A DNA stretch of 64,000 nucleotides from Acidisphaera sp. S103 (GTDB lineage Bacteria > Pseudomonadota > Alphaproteobacteria > Acetobacterales > Acetobacteraceae). The notes under the pieces were generated by a model, which searched no databases, was not told the DNA's origin, and saw only the letters and a list, made by a program, of their open reading frames with translations. Positions within the stretch are counted from its first letter, which is position 1, and each line of letters starts with the position of its first letter. The position numbers were made by a program, and so were the translations under genes. The stretch covers positions 187,129-251,128 of the forward strand of contig NZ_LMUJ01000036.1 of NCBI RefSeq assembly GCF_009765975.1, written 5' to 3'. Shown one piece after another: positions 47,398 to 57,392 of this stretch.

Positions 47398-49416
47398 ATG
47401 GCCGCACCGGAAAACCTGCTGGGCCAGGAGACCTCGCCCTATCTGCTGCAGCATGCCGGAAATCCCGTGCATTGGCGGCCCTGGGGCAAGGCGGCGCTGG
47501 ATGAGGCGCGGGAGGCGAACAAGCCGATCATGGTCTCGATCGGCTATGCCGCGTGCCATTGGTGCCATGTCATGGCGCATGAATCGTTTGAGGACCCCAA
47601 AACCGCGGCGCTGATGAACAGCCTGTTCGTCAACATCAAGATCGACCGGGAGGAACGGCCGGACATCGACCACATCTACATGTCTGCCCTGCATGCTCTG
47701 GGCGAGCAGGGGGGGTGGCCGCTGACCATGTTCACCACGCCGGATGGCTCGCCGTTCTGGGGTGGGACGTATTTTCCGCCGGAGCCGCGGTGGGGCCGGC
47801 CGTCATTCCGGCAGGTGTTGCAAGGGGTCGCCAACGCGTTTCACACCGGCGCCGAGGCGGTTACGCAGAATACCAAGGCGCTGAAGCAGTATCTGGATCG
47901 GCAGGCTGTCGCCTCGGTCGGCGACGCTCCGGGGCCGGCGCACCTGGATGCGGTCGCACAGGCCTATCTGCGGATGACCGATCCGGAGCATGGCGGGCTG
48001 CGCGGGGCGCCGAAATTCCCCAATCCGCCGATCTATCGGTTTCTTTGGCAGAATGGGTTCCGCACCGGGCAGGGCGAGGCCTGGGATGCGCTGCATCTGA
48101 TGCTGCGGCGGATGTCCCAGGGCGGCATTTATGACCATCTCGGGGGTGGTTATGCGCGGTATTCCACCGACGACATCTGGCTGGTGCCGCATTTCGAGAA
48201 GATGCTGTACGACAACGCGCAGTTGCTGGAGCTGCTGGCGCTGGCCCATGCGGACCGGCCCGATCCGCTGTATGCCGAACGGGCGGCGGAGACGGTTGGC
48301 TGGATGATGCGCGACATGACCGCGCAACGGATTGACGGCAAGGCGGCGTTCGCTGCCTCGGAAGATGCCGACAGCGAGGGTGAGGAAGGCCGTTTCTATG
48401 TCTGGACCGAGGCGGAGGTGGACTCGCTGTTGGGTGCGGGTTCAGAGGCCTTCAAGCGGGCTTATGACGTCACGCCGGGCGGGAATTGGGAGGGTCACAC
48501 GATCTTGCGGCGCGTTACGCCGCGTGGTGCACGCGACGAGGAGGACGGCTTGGCCCGGGCGCGGGACGTATTGTTCCGGGCTCGGGAGAAACGGGTGCGT
48601 CCGGGGTGGGACGACAAGGTGCTTGCCGACTGGAATGGCCTGGCGATCGCCGCGTTGGCCCGAGCGGCCGGGGTGTTCGGTCGGCCGGGGTGGCTGGAGC
48701 GGGCGCGGGAGGCGTTCGACTTTGTCGTGACCCATATGGGGGCCTCGCACGGGGGTGTCGAGCACGCCTGGCGGTTGGGCCGGGTCACCGCGCCGGGGCT
48801 GATCGAGGATCAGGCTGCCATGGCTCGGGCGGCTTTGGCGCTGTTTGAGGCGACTGGCGAGGCCGCTTATCTGACGGCCGCCGAACGGTTGGCGAACGCG
48901 GCGCAGGATGCGTTCGCCGATGGGCATGGCGGGTTTTACGCGACGGCTGCCGGCGCGTCGGACGTGCCGATGACGCGGCCGCGCACCGCCGCCGACAATG
49001 CGACGCCGGCGGGCAACGGCATGATGGCGGAGGTCCTGGGCCGGCTGTTCCATCTGACCGGGGGTGCTGATTGGCGTGCCCGGGCGGACGGGGTGCTGAC
49101 CGCTTTTGCCGGTGAACCGGACCAACTGAGCGGAATGCCGACGTTGCTGGCCGCGGCCGATCTGCTGGAGGAGGCCGCCACCGTGGTGCTGACCGGGTCA
49201 TCCGACGCTTTGCTGGCGGCGGCGTTAGGGGCGCCCGATCCGGCGGTGGTCGTGCTGCGTGTTTCCGGCACCGATGCGCTGCCGGCGGATCATCCGGCGT
49301 TCGGTAAAGTGGCGGGGCCGGGTGGAGCGGTTGCCTATGTCTGCCGGCGCAATGTGTGCGGCCTGCCGATCGCCGATCCGTTGGCATTGTCGCAGGCGTT
49401 GCGCACGCGTGTCTGA
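47398..49416 (+). CDS. thioredoxin-domain protein YyaL (DUF255, SSP411 family)
   Basis: A 672-residue protein. The N-terminal DUF255 thioredoxin-like domain (about 1-165) has the [14 protein letters not shown] motif after [17 protein letters not shown] large (alpha/alpha)6-barrel-like region follows, with [38 protein letters not shown]. This is the bacterial SSP411/YyaL group, whose biochemical role is uncertain. The ATG at 47398 has GAGGAGAGG just upstream. The reading from 47350 lacks a ribosome site. Confidence 0.92.
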   Translation: MAAPENLLGQETSPYLLQHAGNPVHWRPWGKAALDEAREANKPIMVSIGYAACHWCHVMAHESFEDPKTAALMNSLFVNIKIDREERPDIDHIYMSALHALGEQGGWPLTMFTTPDGSPFWGGTYFPPEPRWGRPSFRQVLQGVANAFHTGAEAVTQNTKALKQYLDRQAVASVGDAPGPAHLDAVAQAYLRMTDPEHGGLRGAPKFPNPPIYRFLWQNGFRTGQGEAWDALHLMLRRMSQGGIYDHLGGGYARYSTDDIWLVPHFEKMLYDNAQLLELLALAHADRPDPLYAERAAETVGWMMRDMTAQRIDGKAAFAASEDADSEGEEGRFYVWTEAEVDSLLGAGSEAFKRAYDVTPGGNWEGHTILRRVTPRGARDEEDGLARARDVLFRAREKRVRPGWDDKVLADWNGLAIAALARAAGVFGRPGWLERAREAFDFVVTHMGASHGGVEHAWRLGRVTAPGLIEDQAAMARAALALFEATGEAAYLTAAERLANAAQDAFADGHGGFYATAAGASDVPMTRPRTAADNATPAGNGMMAEVLGRLFHLTGGADWRARADGVLTAFAGEPDQLSGMPTLLAAADLLEEAATVVLTGSSDALLAAALGAPDPAVVVLRVSGTDALPADHPAFGKVAGPGGAVAYVCRRNVCGLPIADPLALSQALRTRV

Positions 49417-49467
49417 TTGGTCCTGGCGGCTATTGCCTTGTTCAGGTGGGTGAAGGGTGCGGTGTCT

Positions 49468-49517
49468 TTACGTGCGAAATAAAGGCGTGGATGGCGGGCC
49501 TTCGCCCGCCATGACGG
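49468..49517. repeat. dispersed palindromic repeat, family A copy 4 (right half)
   Basis: aaaggcgtggat is followed by an inner hairpin atggcggg/cccgccat (49491-49512) and the end atgacgg. This is the right half of the family A structure. Only a trace of the left arm (ctttacgtg) remains. Confidence 0.65.
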
Positions 49518-49565
49518 TTGCGCGGGGGGCCGATCCCGCCATGACGGTTGCGCGGGGGGGCCGAT
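49505..49565. repeat. 30/31-bp tandem repeat
   Basis: Two near-identical units (cccgccatgacggttgcgcg then a G run and ccgat) lie in tandem. A third, degraded unit starts at 49566. The tandem begins inside the family A copy, so it seems to be a local amplification of its right end. Confidence 0.8.
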
Positions 49566-49631
49566 CTCACCATTACGGTGGCACAGCGGTGCCGATGGGT
49601 TGAGGCCCGGGGTTGTTGAGATAAATTGAGC

Positions 49632-50303
49632 TCACGGCGCCTTGCGGATGATCCATTTCGGCTTGCTGCTGAGGACCTGGGCGGATTTTTCGATGGCGAA
49701 CTGGTTCGCGGCCCTGATGACATCGGGCCAGTCCTGATTGTAGTCGTCGCCCACCAAAAACCCGCCAGGGGTCAGGATTTCCCAGTAAGTCCGAGCGTCT
49801 TGCAGGACATCCTCATAGTCGTGAGAGGCGTCGATGTGGATGAGGCCGGCTCGTATCCCGAGGCGGCGCATCAATTCGCCCGCGACCATGGAGGTCTGTG
49901 CCAGCGGCACGATCCGGTCTTGCATGCCGCAGCGGACGACGTTGCTGAGAAACTGCTCGTAGAGCATCGGCATGCCGAAGCGGAACGGGAGCAGGCCGGA
50001 GAAGGCGGATTTGCGGTCCCAGTGCTCGACGCTGCCCAGGAACGTGTCGACACCGATGACGGCGCCCGGCAGTTCGTGCCGCTTCATCAAATCAGCGAGG
50101 TAGATGGTCGAGGCGCCCTTCCAGACCCCGACATCGATCACGACGCTTGGCCGCAGGCCGCTGATGATCTCCTCGAACGAGGTGTGCTCACTGTTCCAGC
50201 CCTGCCGGTCCTCGGCGAAGGTCGGCACGAACCCGCTGTAGACGTTGGTGCCGTGGATGCGGCGCATGATTTCGGCGTGTATCGATCCCGCTGGTTCGGC
50301 CAC
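49632..50303 (-). CDS. class I SAM-dependent methyltransferase
   Basis: A 223-residue protein of the methyltransferase-24 type. SAM motif I is VVIDVGVWKGAST, GAVIGVDTFLG is the acidic-loop strand, and LIHIDASHDYEDVLQDARTYWEIL with GGFLVGDDY follows. The last segment is typical of sugar-hydroxyl methyltransferases such as the CmcI-like group. The GTG start at 50303 is supported by AGGAG 11 bases upstream. The substrate is unknown and the gene stands alone. Confidence 0.82.
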   Translation of the reverse strand: MAEPAGSIHAEIMRRIHGTNVYSGFVPTFAEDRQGWNSEHTSFEEIISGLRPSVVIDVGVWKGASTIYLADLMKRHELPGAVIGVDTFLGSVEHWDRKSAFSGLLPFRFGMPMLYEQFLSNVVRCGMQDRIVPLAQTSMVAGELMRRLGIRAGLIHIDASHDYEDVLQDARTYWEILTPGGFLVGDDYNQDWPDVIRAANQFAIEKSAQVLSSKPKWIIRKAP

Positions 50304-50384
50304 GGTGTGGTTCGCTCCTGAGTCAGATGTTCGCGGGCACGCTTAGCCTAACGGATTAGCGGCTGTCATCCTTGAGATGGCATT

Positions 50385-51764
50385 TCAGGCGGCGCGTGCC
50401 CGATCTGGTTGCAGGAGCGTGGTGAGGTCGCCGATCGAGGGCAGAGCGGCGATGCCCATCAGCGTGTCGAACGCCGCGGACAGGCTGGCTCGGGGCAGGC
50501 TGCGTTCGGCGCAGTCGGCGAATTTCGTCCAAAGTTCGGCGTGCGTCATCGGGTCGCCGGCGGGGCCTCGGCTGGGGTAATCGTCGAGGCGGGAGGCGAA
50601 GCGGTTGCCGTCAGTCGTTTCGACGATAATCTCGGTTCCCCAGTCTTCCGGCATGTCGGGGTGGGGGCGTGCGTCCAGGCGTTGCATCAGGGTTCGGACG
50701 GTGGGGTCGAAGGGGGCGTCGCCCTCGAAGTGGGACAGTTTTACGGCGCGGTCGGTCAGGGCGCGGGCGACGCAGTATTGCATGCTGAACTTGGCGGCGA
50801 GCGGGGCGCGTGGGTCCGGGTTGTTGGTGTGCGGCAGGCGGCGGGCGTGCGGCAGGACGGTGATGCGGGCGACGCGGTCCGGGTGCAGGTCGTGGCGCTG
50901 GGCGAGGTCGATCATGCGGCCGATCGACGGGTGGGTGCTGCCGCAGCACGGGTATGGCTTCAGGCCGGGGTCGCCGGCGCCGCCGCACTCGAAGGGGTCG
51001 TACCAGGCGTCCAGGATGCGGGCGGTGTCATAGGTGCCGGGGCCGTTGAAGACGTCCAGGAAGCCCTGCTTGTGCTCGAAGGCGGCGGGGTTGGCGGTGA
51101 AGCCTTGCTGGGCCATCAGCGCGGCGAACAGGCCGTCGCGGATGCCGTGCCCGACGTGCAGGGGCTTGGTCATGGTGCCGAAATTGGCCTTCAGGCCGGC
51201 GGCGAAGGAGGCGGCCATGCCCAGCGCGATGGCGGTCTGGTCGACGGACAGGCGCAGCAGGCGGGCGGCGGCGGCCGTGGTGCCGAAGATGCCCAGCGTG
51301 GCGGTGGGGTGCCAGCCTTTGTCGTAATGGTGGTGATGCACGCCGCGGGCGATGCGGCACTCGGTTTCGAAGCCGGCGACGTAGGCGAGGACAAGGTCAC
51401 GGCCGCTGCTGCCCAGGGATTCGCCCAATGGGATCAGGGCGGGGACCAGCATGGCGGACGGGTGGCCGCCCATCGAGCCGGCGACGTCGTCGTAGTCCAG
51501 GGCGTGGGACGCGGTGCCGTTGACCAGGGCGGCGTCCAGCACGCTGGTGCGGCGCGTGGTGCCCAGGATCAGCGCCGGGCCGGGGGCGGCAGCGATGCCA
51601 GGGACTTTCAGCAGGATGCGCGGGCCGTCTTCCTGGATGCCGGCGAGGGTGACGCCGACTGTGTCGACGAAGGCGCTGGCGGTCCAGGTGAGGGCGTCTT
51701 GCGTGATGTCCTCGTACCGGAGGGCGTGGATCCGCTGGGCGATCTGCGTTGCCAGGGTGGTCAT
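50385..51764 (-). CDS. MmgE/PrpD family protein
   Basis: A 459-residue protein of the 2-methylcitrate dehydratase/cis-aconitate decarboxylase/iminodisuccinate epimerase family. Family segments include NGTASHALDYDD, GTTAAAARLL, KANFGTMTKPLHVGHG and the Cys-containing KPYPCCGSTHP. The ATG at 51764 is chosen. The reading to 51917 would overlap the MFS gene. No methylcitrate synthase or lyase is near, so propionate metabolism is not implied. The MFS transporter upstream, on the same strand, probably imports its substrate or precursor. Confidence 0.88.
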   Translation of the reverse strand: MTTLATQIAQRIHALRYEDITQDALTWTASAFVDTVGVTLAGIQEDGPRILLKVPGIAAAPGPALILGTTRRTSVLDAALVNGTASHALDYDDVAGSMGGHPSAMLVPALIPLGESLGSSGRDLVLAYVAGFETECRIARGVHHHHYDKGWHPTATLGIFGTTAAAARLLRLSVDQTAIALGMAASFAAGLKANFGTMTKPLHVGHGIRDGLFAALMAQQGFTANPAAFEHKQGFLDVFNGPGTYDTARILDAWYDPFECGGAGDPGLKPYPCCGSTHPSIGRMIDLAQRHDLHPDRVARITVLPHARRLPHTNNPDPRAPLAAKFSMQYCVARALTDRAVKLSHFEGDAPFDPTVRTLMQRLDARPHPDMPEDWGTEIIVETTDGNRFASRLDDYPSRGPAGDPMTHAELWTKFADCAERSLPRASLSAAFDTLMGIAALPSIGDLTTLLQPDRARAA

Positions 51765-51838
51765 GGACGGTCCCTTGTTCCTGCTTGTCCCGATGGTAAG
51801 CCGACTGGATCGGGTGTGGCCAGGGGACCGCGGCGCGG

Positions 51839-53146
51839 TTATGCCAATCTGCCGGCCAGCGTCGTCGTTCGGATTGGTTCGGTTGGGATAAAGATGACGT
51901 AGGCGCCGGCGGAGCATAGGCCGATCACGCCGGCCACCAGCAGCGCGGGGGTGAACGATCCGGTGGCCTGGACGACGAAGCCGGTGACCATCGGGGCCAG
52001 CGCACCGCCGATGAAACCGCCGAAATCCATGATTGCTCCCAGCGAGGCCGCGTAGCTTGGCGGCGCGCAGGCATTGGCGAGCGACCAGGACGTGCCCGAG
52101 GCGCTGAAGCCGAAGAAGATCGCCACCGAGATCGAGCCGACGGCGATGACGTTGCTGGCGGTTTCCGCCGCGACGAAGGTGGCCAGCGACATCGCCACCA
52201 TGCCGATCACCGTCAGCAGTTTGCGGCTGGCGATCGAGGTCATGCCGCGGGAGGTCAGCCGGTCGGCGAGGTAGCCGCCGAGGATGCTGCCGATCAGGCC
52301 GAACACGAACGGCACCGAGGCGACGAAGCCGGTTTTCGGGATGCTCATGTGGCGTTGCAGCTCCAGGTAACCGGGCAGCCAGGCGATGAACAGCCAGCCG
52401 ATATAGACGTTGCCGAAGAAGCCCAGGATCAGGCCCCAGGTGGCTCGGAAGCTGAACAATTTGCCCCAGGCGGCGGCGTGGACGGGCTGGGCCTCGGGGA
52501 TTTCGCCGCCGGTGTAGAGGTAGTGACGGTCCATTTCGTCGAGCGTCTGGGCGTCGAAATCGCGGTAGACCGAGAACCAGATGGCGGCCAGGACGAAGCC
52601 CACCACGGCCATGATCACGAACATCCAGCGCCAGCCGAACACCAGCATCAGAGGAGTCAGCAGGGCCGGGGCGATGGCGGTGCCCAGCGAAGGGGCACCG
52701 TTCCAGATGCCGACGCCGAGGGCCTGGTCGCTTTCGTGGTACCAGTCCTTCACCACGCGCGCGGCGGTGGGGAACATGGGTGCCTCGCCGACGCCCAGCA
52801 GTGCTCGGGCGGCGAGGAATTGGCCGTAGTTGGCGATGAAGCCGGCGGCGCCTTGGGCGACCGACCAGACGATCAGTGCGACGGTCAGCACGCGACGGGG
52901 CTTGCCTCGGTCCACGATGGCGCCGGCGAGCAGGAGGGTGAAGGCGTAGGGCCAGAGGAAGGCGGAGAGCAGCACACCCATCTCGGCGACCGAGAGACCG
53001 AGTTCGTTACGGATGAGTGGATTGGCGACCGACAGCGTGCCGCGGTCCATGTAGCTGACGACACAGATGATGAAGATCAGCAGCAGGCTGGTGTGCTGAA
53101 TCGTCCTGACGCGCCGGGTGCAGGGCACCCGCTCCACGTTCGCCAT
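51839..53146 (-). CDS. MFS transporter, anion:cation symporter (ACS) type
   Basis: A 435-residue permease with 12 helices. It starts TSLLLIFIICVVSYMDRGTLSVANP, close to the hexuronate/tartrate/galactonate (ACS) group. Conserved segments are GAIVDRGKPRRVL in the 2-3 loop and LGVGEAPMFPTAARVVKDWY. It lies 74 bp before the MmgE/PrpD gene, likely in one transcript. An organic acid substrate is inferred. Confidence 0.92.
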   Translation of the reverse strand: MANVERVPCTRRVRTIQHTSLLLIFIICVVSYMDRGTLSVANPLIRNELGLSVAEMGVLLSAFLWPYAFTLLLAGAIVDRGKPRRVLTVALIVWSVAQGAAGFIANYGQFLAARALLGVGEAPMFPTAARVVKDWYHESDQALGVGIWNGAPSLGTAIAPALLTPLMLVFGWRWMFVIMAVVGFVLAAIWFSVYRDFDAQTLDEMDRHYLYTGGEIPEAQPVHAAAWGKLFSFRATWGLILGFFGNVYIGWLFIAWLPGYLELQRHMSIPKTGFVASVPFVFGLIGSILGGYLADRLTSRGMTSIASRKLLTVIGMVAMSLATFVAAETASNVIAVGSISVAIFFGFSASGTSWSLANACAPPSYAASLGAIMDFGGFIGGALAPMVTGFVVQATGSFTPALLVAGVIGLCSAGAYVIFIPTEPIRTTTLAGRLA

Positions 53147-53314
53147 GGCAACCTCCCTGTTCGTTCGCCCGTCTGGAACGCGGGCGTGACGATGTGGCGG
53201 CGTGGGTTGTCACGGCGCCTGATTGTGGGATGGGCCGTTGGGGAGGACGGAGTCAACACAAAGGGGAGGTTGTTTGTCTCACGAATTGGGGAGTTGGCTC
53301 AGCACACTCTTATG

Positions 53315-53344
53315 CCGTCATGGCCGGGCGCCCGGCCATGACGG
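53315..53344. repeat. perfect 30-bp palindrome, dispersed family B copy 2
   Basis: ccgtcatggccgggc is followed immediately by its exact reverse complement, giving 15-bp arms without a loop. It shares ends with the longer family B elements at 32688 and 61611. It lies between the MFS and luciferase-like genes. Confidence 0.9.
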
Positions 53345-53380
53345 ATCACAATTCGAGACAAGGCCGTCTGTCGCGGGGAC

Positions 53381-54592
53381 TTATGCCGCTGCGGTGGCGA
53401 GGCGGTTGATGGCGACGCCTTTGCCGACGCCGGCGCGATCCTTGTATGGGGTCGTGTCGATGTCCTCCAGTTCGATTTCCCGAGCGAGGACCTTGCGTTT
53501 CCATTCCTGGTGTTCGGGTTCCTTGCCGACGAATTCGGGCATGACTTCGCGGGCGAACAGTTCCAGGCTTTCGCAGATATGCGGGTGCGTGTTCTTGCCG
53601 GCCTGGTTCAGCAGGATGATCTGGTCGACGTGGGAGGATTCGAAGCGCCGCAGTTTTCTGCGAATCGTTTCAGGTGAGCCGATCAGGCCGCCGGTCAGGG
53701 CTTTTTCCGCCAGTTCGGGGTTTTCGGTTTTCCACTTCAGGTACTCGTCCCACAGGCTGACCGTTCCGGGGGCGGCGCGTTCGCGGTTGCGGGAACTGCT
53801 GTAGTAGGCCAGGGAGAACTGGAAGAACGTTACGCCATCCGCTCGCCGGCGAGCTTCTTCATCGGTTTCCGCACACATGAAGTAGCTGACCATGGCGATG
53901 TTGCAGTTGGATTGGTAGTCGGCCAGTTTCTTTTGGCGCAGCACGAAGGAGTTGTAGTAGGCGTGCACCCAGGCGTGCGCCATTTCGGCAGACAGGAACT
54001 GGAAGCCCAGCGCACCGATGCCGCAGCGGCCGGCCATCTCGATCGTTTCCAACTGGGAACAGGCGACCCAGAGCGGCGGATGCGGCTTTTGGACCGGCTT
54101 CGGCAGGACGTTGCGGAGGGGGAACTTGAAGTAGGGGCCCTCGTATTCCCAGCCGCCGTCCTTGAACATCGGCAGGACGCAGCGGACGCCGTCTTCCCAC
54201 ACCGCCTGCTTGTCCTCCATCTGCCGGTTGAACGGGCCGAGTTCGGTGATGCTGGCGCCTTCGCCCATGCCGAATTCGACGCGGCCGTTGCTGACCAGGT
54301 CGAGGCAGGCGACTTTCTCGGCCACGCGGGCGGGGTGGTTGGTGGTTAGTTGGATGATGCCGTGGCCGAGGCGGATCTGCTTGGTGCGCTGGCTGGCGGC
54401 GGCTAGGAAGACCTCGGGCTGGGGGGAGTGGGAGTATTCCTCGAGGAAATGGTGCTCGACTTCCCAGGCGTAGTGGTAGCCGAGTTTATCGGCCAGTTCG
54501 ACCTGCGACAGGGCGTTCTGGTAGAGCTTCTGTTCGGTGTCCGCTTCCCAGGGGCGCGGGCATTGCAGTTCGTAGAAGATGCCGAATTTCAT
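53381..54592 (-). CDS. LLM class flavin-dependent oxidoreductase
   Basis: Luciferase-like FMN/F420 monooxygenase of 403 residues. It starts MKFGIFYELQCPRPW and contains YHYAWEVEHHFLEEYSHSPQPEVFLAAAS, LGHGIIQLTTNHPARVAEKVACLDLVSNGRVEFGMGEG, and the late GSPETIRRKL. The ATG at 54592 is preceded by a GGGAGA site. The longer reading to 54658 lacks support. The substrate is unknown. A partner flavin reductase is not adjacent. Confidence 0.9.
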   Translation of the reverse strand: MKFGIFYELQCPRPWEADTEQKLYQNALSQVELADKLGYHYAWEVEHHFLEEYSHSPQPEVFLAAASQRTKQIRLGHGIIQLTTNHPARVAEKVACLDLVSNGRVEFGMGEGASITELGPFNRQMEDKQAVWEDGVRCVLPMFKDGGWEYEGPYFKFPLRNVLPKPVQKPHPPLWVACSQLETIEMAGRCGIGALGFQFLSAEMAHAWVHAYYNSFVLRQKKLADYQSNCNIAMVSYFMCAETDEEARRRADGVTFFQFSLAYYSSSRNRERAAPGTVSLWDEYLKWKTENPELAEKALTGGLIGSPETIRRKLRRFESSHVDQIILLNQAGKNTHPHICESLELFAREVMPEFVGKEPEHQEWKRKVLAREIELEDIDTTPYKDRAGVGKGVAINRLATAAA

Positions 54593-54610
54593 GGATGGTC
54601 TCCCAGGCGT

Positions 54611-54628
54611 TTTGGCTACTGGTGAGTA
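54611..54628. repeat. short perfect inverted repeat upstream of the LLM gene
   Basis: ggctac-tggtga-gtagcc lies in the 69-bp gap before the luciferase-like gene. It could be an operator or a weak hairpin. No T-run follows. Confidence 0.35.
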
Positions 54629-54661
54629 GCCTAAGCTGGGTTCGGGTTGGGAGTCCAACTT

Positions 54662-55912
54662 TTAGCGACGATCGCTGGCAGCACCTTCAGAATACCCGGG
54701 ATGATCCCTATTGCGACGATTCAAGTCGAACACATGGATCAACAGGGCATCCAAGCTTTTGAATACGGCCTCAACGCCATATCCGGCCAGGAAAGCGATA
54801 GCTGAGGCGGATAATGTGACGGCCGCACCCCCCACTCCGCTGACCTGTGCGGCTCCTGCTGAATTGTTAAAGAACAGCCCAATGCACGCACCACTCATGG
54901 CTCCGAGCATTATTTTTATGTGGCTAGCGCGGCTTTCGCGCGAGGTGAGAAGACGATCGGCCAGATTTCGATTGAACTGGCGGAGGACAAAGCCGAGCGA
55001 CCCGATGATGCCATATAAGACCGGAAGAATGTAGTTACCGATGACACCTATTCTGGCCGCGGCGAGCTGCTCCACTGTTTCACTATGGATATCGTAAGAT
55101 TTGTCGAATGGTAATGCCTCTTCAAAAGTCGCCGGTAGAATTACCCAATTTCTCAGGAGAGCACGAACGTCATTTCTTCTTTCTTTTATCATATAGTAGT
55201 CTTGGCAGTTTTGGTACTTGGTAAAACTAAGTGGATCTTCTCCGCAAAAATTGTCGACTAATCGACGGTTGGGGTCTGTTGTTGGGATGGTGTCTGGCAT
55301 CTCGGTCGCTAAAAACGTGAGATTGGCACGATTATCTCGATTAACCGCATCCAACGTGTCAAAAAACAATTTGCCATAGGCGACATAAATCGAGAGCAGG
55401 ACGGTAATTGTTAGTAGAAAAGCCATTATTCGAAGCCAGCATTTGACCGATCTTGCCAACCTTTTGGCCGCAGGTTCTAGCCATGCGTCTCTAAATACGT
55501 AGATAGGACCAGCGAGGTTTTTCGGACGAGCGTCGGTGCGCAATGAATGGATCGCGTCAATCACCAGAAGGGTGAAAATGATCGAATTTCCCGTTGCGGG
55601 CGCTGCTCGCACATTCAGAAGATCGCGTGCCTGGATTAGAAATGCGACGTCGTCGTCTGCTATTGTGGATTCGGATTTCGCGACTTGTTTACCTATCTGC
55701 ATGGCCTTTTGGACAAATGCGGATGATGTCTCATCTCCAGCTAAAGCTGACGGGTCGCCAGTAACCTGCCCGCCCGGTGTCGGCAGTGTCAAATATCCCA
55801 GCGATGGCTTAGCTCGGCCAGACAAAAAATCCAGCAAAGCATAAACATCCGCCATGACATAATTAACGAACGCTCGATCTTCTGATACCGCGTCCTGGTC
55901 TTGGGATACCAT
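54662..55912 (-). CDS. hypothetical membrane protein, AT-richer than neighbours
   Basis: A 416-residue protein with a soluble N-terminal half (about 1-155). One helix (LRIMAFLLTITVLLSIYVAYG) is followed by an extracytoplasmic stretch with four Cys-spaced polar segments. At least two more helices (about 285-305, 335-350) and possibly a fourth (360-380) follow. The tail is basic. No family is recognised. The gene and its upstream 385 bp are clearly richer in A+T than the surrounding genome and use rarer codons, suggesting horizontal acquisition. Confidence 0.7.
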   Translation of the reverse strand: MVSQDQDAVSEDRAFVNYVMADVYALLDFLSGRAKPSLGYLTLPTPGGQVTGDPSALAGDETSSAFVQKAMQIGKQVAKSESTIADDDVAFLIQARDLLNVRAAPATGNSIIFTLLVIDAIHSLRTDARPKNLAGPIYVFRDAWLEPAAKRLARSVKCWLRIMAFLLTITVLLSIYVAYGKLFFDTLDAVNRDNRANLTFLATEMPDTIPTTDPNRRLVDNFCGEDPLSFTKYQNCQDYYMIKERRNDVRALLRNWVILPATFEEALPFDKSYDIHSETVEQLAAARIGVIGNYILPVLYGIIGSLGFVLRQFNRNLADRLLTSRESRASHIKIMLGAMSGACIGLFFNNSAGAAQVSGVGGAAVTLSASAIAFLAGYGVEAVFKSLDALLIHVFDLNRRNRDHPGYSEGAASDRR

Positions 55913-56298
55913 GGCGACTTTCCCTTAATCGCAATCGGTGGTCCGTCAGGGCAAGAGTTGTGCTAAGCAACATCATCTTACCACAAAGCTAATAATGCGC
56001 TAATTTTGGTGCGTGTCAACAATTTGTTTAATCGACATAACGATTTCTGTTTGCATTGCGCGTTAGCGATATCAATTCCGCGCATGAGTACGTTAGGTAT
56101 ACACCCGCCCACTCAAAGTCGACTATCGCCATTGTACGAGATTGGGGGGCTGAAATATTCAGTAGCGTATTGGAGAAACGACCCTACGAGTCACCACAAT
56201 TTCAGCAGCCGATGCGACACCCCTAATGCTTTTTTGATTCGGTAAAGCCAGATATAATCATGCGAACAGTTTCGGCCCGTTGAAATCGAGGAAGCCCC
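55913..56298. other. 386-bp A+T-rich intergenic region
   Basis: The A+T-rich gap between the divergent low-GC membrane-protein gene and the esterase. A perfect TATAAT at 56253-56258 lies 40 bp before the esterase ATG, but no well-spaced -35 is seen. A 79-codon open frame (56006-56245) has no supporting features. Confidence 0.5.
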
Positions 56299-57261
56299 AT
56301 GACCGACAACCCCCTGCGCCCAGCCCCGTTCCGCAAGGACGCGATAGCCGAGGACACGGCGAAGCTGAACGACGCCCTGGTGGGCCTGATGACCGGGCTG
56401 CCGGAATGGTGGAATGTCGGCGCAGAACGGACACGGGAAGCGCGGCGTCTGGGCCGCGGGCCGTTCCCGGCCCCGGTGAAGTCGCCGCGGGCTCGGACCA
56501 TTGGCATTCCCGGGCGGGATGGCAACGAGATCCCGTTGCGGATCATCGCGCCGGACCAGCCGCGCGGGGTTTATCTGCATATCCATGGTGGCGGGTGGGT
56601 GCTGGGGTCGGCTGACTCGCAGGATCCGATGCTGGAACGGATTGCTGACAACACCGGGCTGGCGGTGGTCAGCGTGGAGTATCGGCTGGCGCCGGAAGAT
56701 CCGTATCCGGCTGGGCCGGACGATTGCGAGTTCGCGGCGGCGTGGCTGGTGGCGCATGCGAAGGTGGAGTTCGGGTCGGATGTGCTGACCATTGGCGGTG
56801 AGTCGGCCGGCGGGCATCTGGCCGCGGTGACGGTGTTGCGGATGCGGGATCGTTACGGCTACACCGGTTTCCGCGGCGCGAACCTGGTTTATGGCGCGTT
56901 CGATCTGGGCATGACACCGAGCCAAAGGGCGTTCGGGGATCGGCGTTTGGTGCTGCGGACGATCGATATGCAACAGTTCTACAATGCGTTCCTGCCGACG
57001 GTTTTGGACCGGCGGGTGGCGGATATTTCGCCGTTATATGCGAACCTGGAGGGGCTGTGTCCGGCGCTGTTCAGCGTTGGGACTCAGGATGCGCTGTTGG
57101 ACGATACGCTGTTCATGCATGCGCGTTGGATCGCGGCGGGGAATGAGGCGGAACTGGCGATTTATCCCGGCGGGGCGCATGGGTTTACGCTGTTTCCGAA
57201 CCGGTTGGCAGATGAAGCCGGTGCTCGGTCGGAGGCGTTCTTGCGGGCGGTGATGGGGTAG
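56299..57261 (+). CDS. alpha/beta hydrolase (hormone-sensitive-lipase-like esterase)
   Basis: Carboxylesterase of 320 residues. The oxyanion motif HGGGW is at 96-100, the nucleophile Ser169 sits in GESAGG, and the other catalytic residues are Asp264 (GTQDALLDD) and His294 (GGAHGF). This is the HSL/arylacetamide-deacetylase class acting on short-chain esters. No signal peptide is present, so it is cytoplasmic. It is convergent with the crotonase gene. The natural substrate is not predictable. Confidence 0.9.
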   Translation: MTDNPLRPAPFRKDAIAEDTAKLNDALVGLMTGLPEWWNVGAERTREARRLGRGPFPAPVKSPRARTIGIPGRDGNEIPLRIIAPDQPRGVYLHIHGGGWVLGSADSQDPMLERIADNTGLAVVSVEYRLAPEDPYPAGPDDCEFAAAWLVAHAKVEFGSDVLTIGGESAGGHLAAVTVLRMRDRYGYTGFRGANLVYGAFDLGMTPSQRAFGDRRLVLRTIDMQQFYNAFLPTVLDRRVADISPLYANLEGLCPALFSVGTQDALLDDTLFMHARWIAAGNEAELAIYPGGAHGFTLFPNRLADEAGARSEAFLRAVMG

Positions 57262-57294
57262 GGGGGTTATCGGGGTGGCCTGACTGTTGCTCAC

Positions 57295-57350
57295 CCGTCA
57301 TGGCCGGCACGCTCTCCCCGTCATGGCCGGGCTTGTTCCGGCCATGACGG
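57295..57350. repeat. dispersed family B repeat with an adjacent half copy
   Basis: The full hairpin is at 57318-57350, with 13-bp arms ccgtcatggccgg / ccggccatgacgg. A half site, ccgtcatggccggc, precedes it at 57295-57308. It lies in the convergent gap between the esterase and crotonase genes. Confidence 0.85.
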
Positions 57351-57392
57351 ATACGCCGCGGCGGTTGCCGCAGGGCGAGGGCGGCCTGTGGA

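Noticed and set aside
49505-49600. CRISPR-like array
   Set aside because: The units abut directly without unique spacers, and no cas genes are present.
56006-56245. 79-codon plus-strand frame in the A+T-rich gap
   Set aside because: It has no ribosome site or domain features, and an A+T-rich stretch of this length can hold such a frame by chance.
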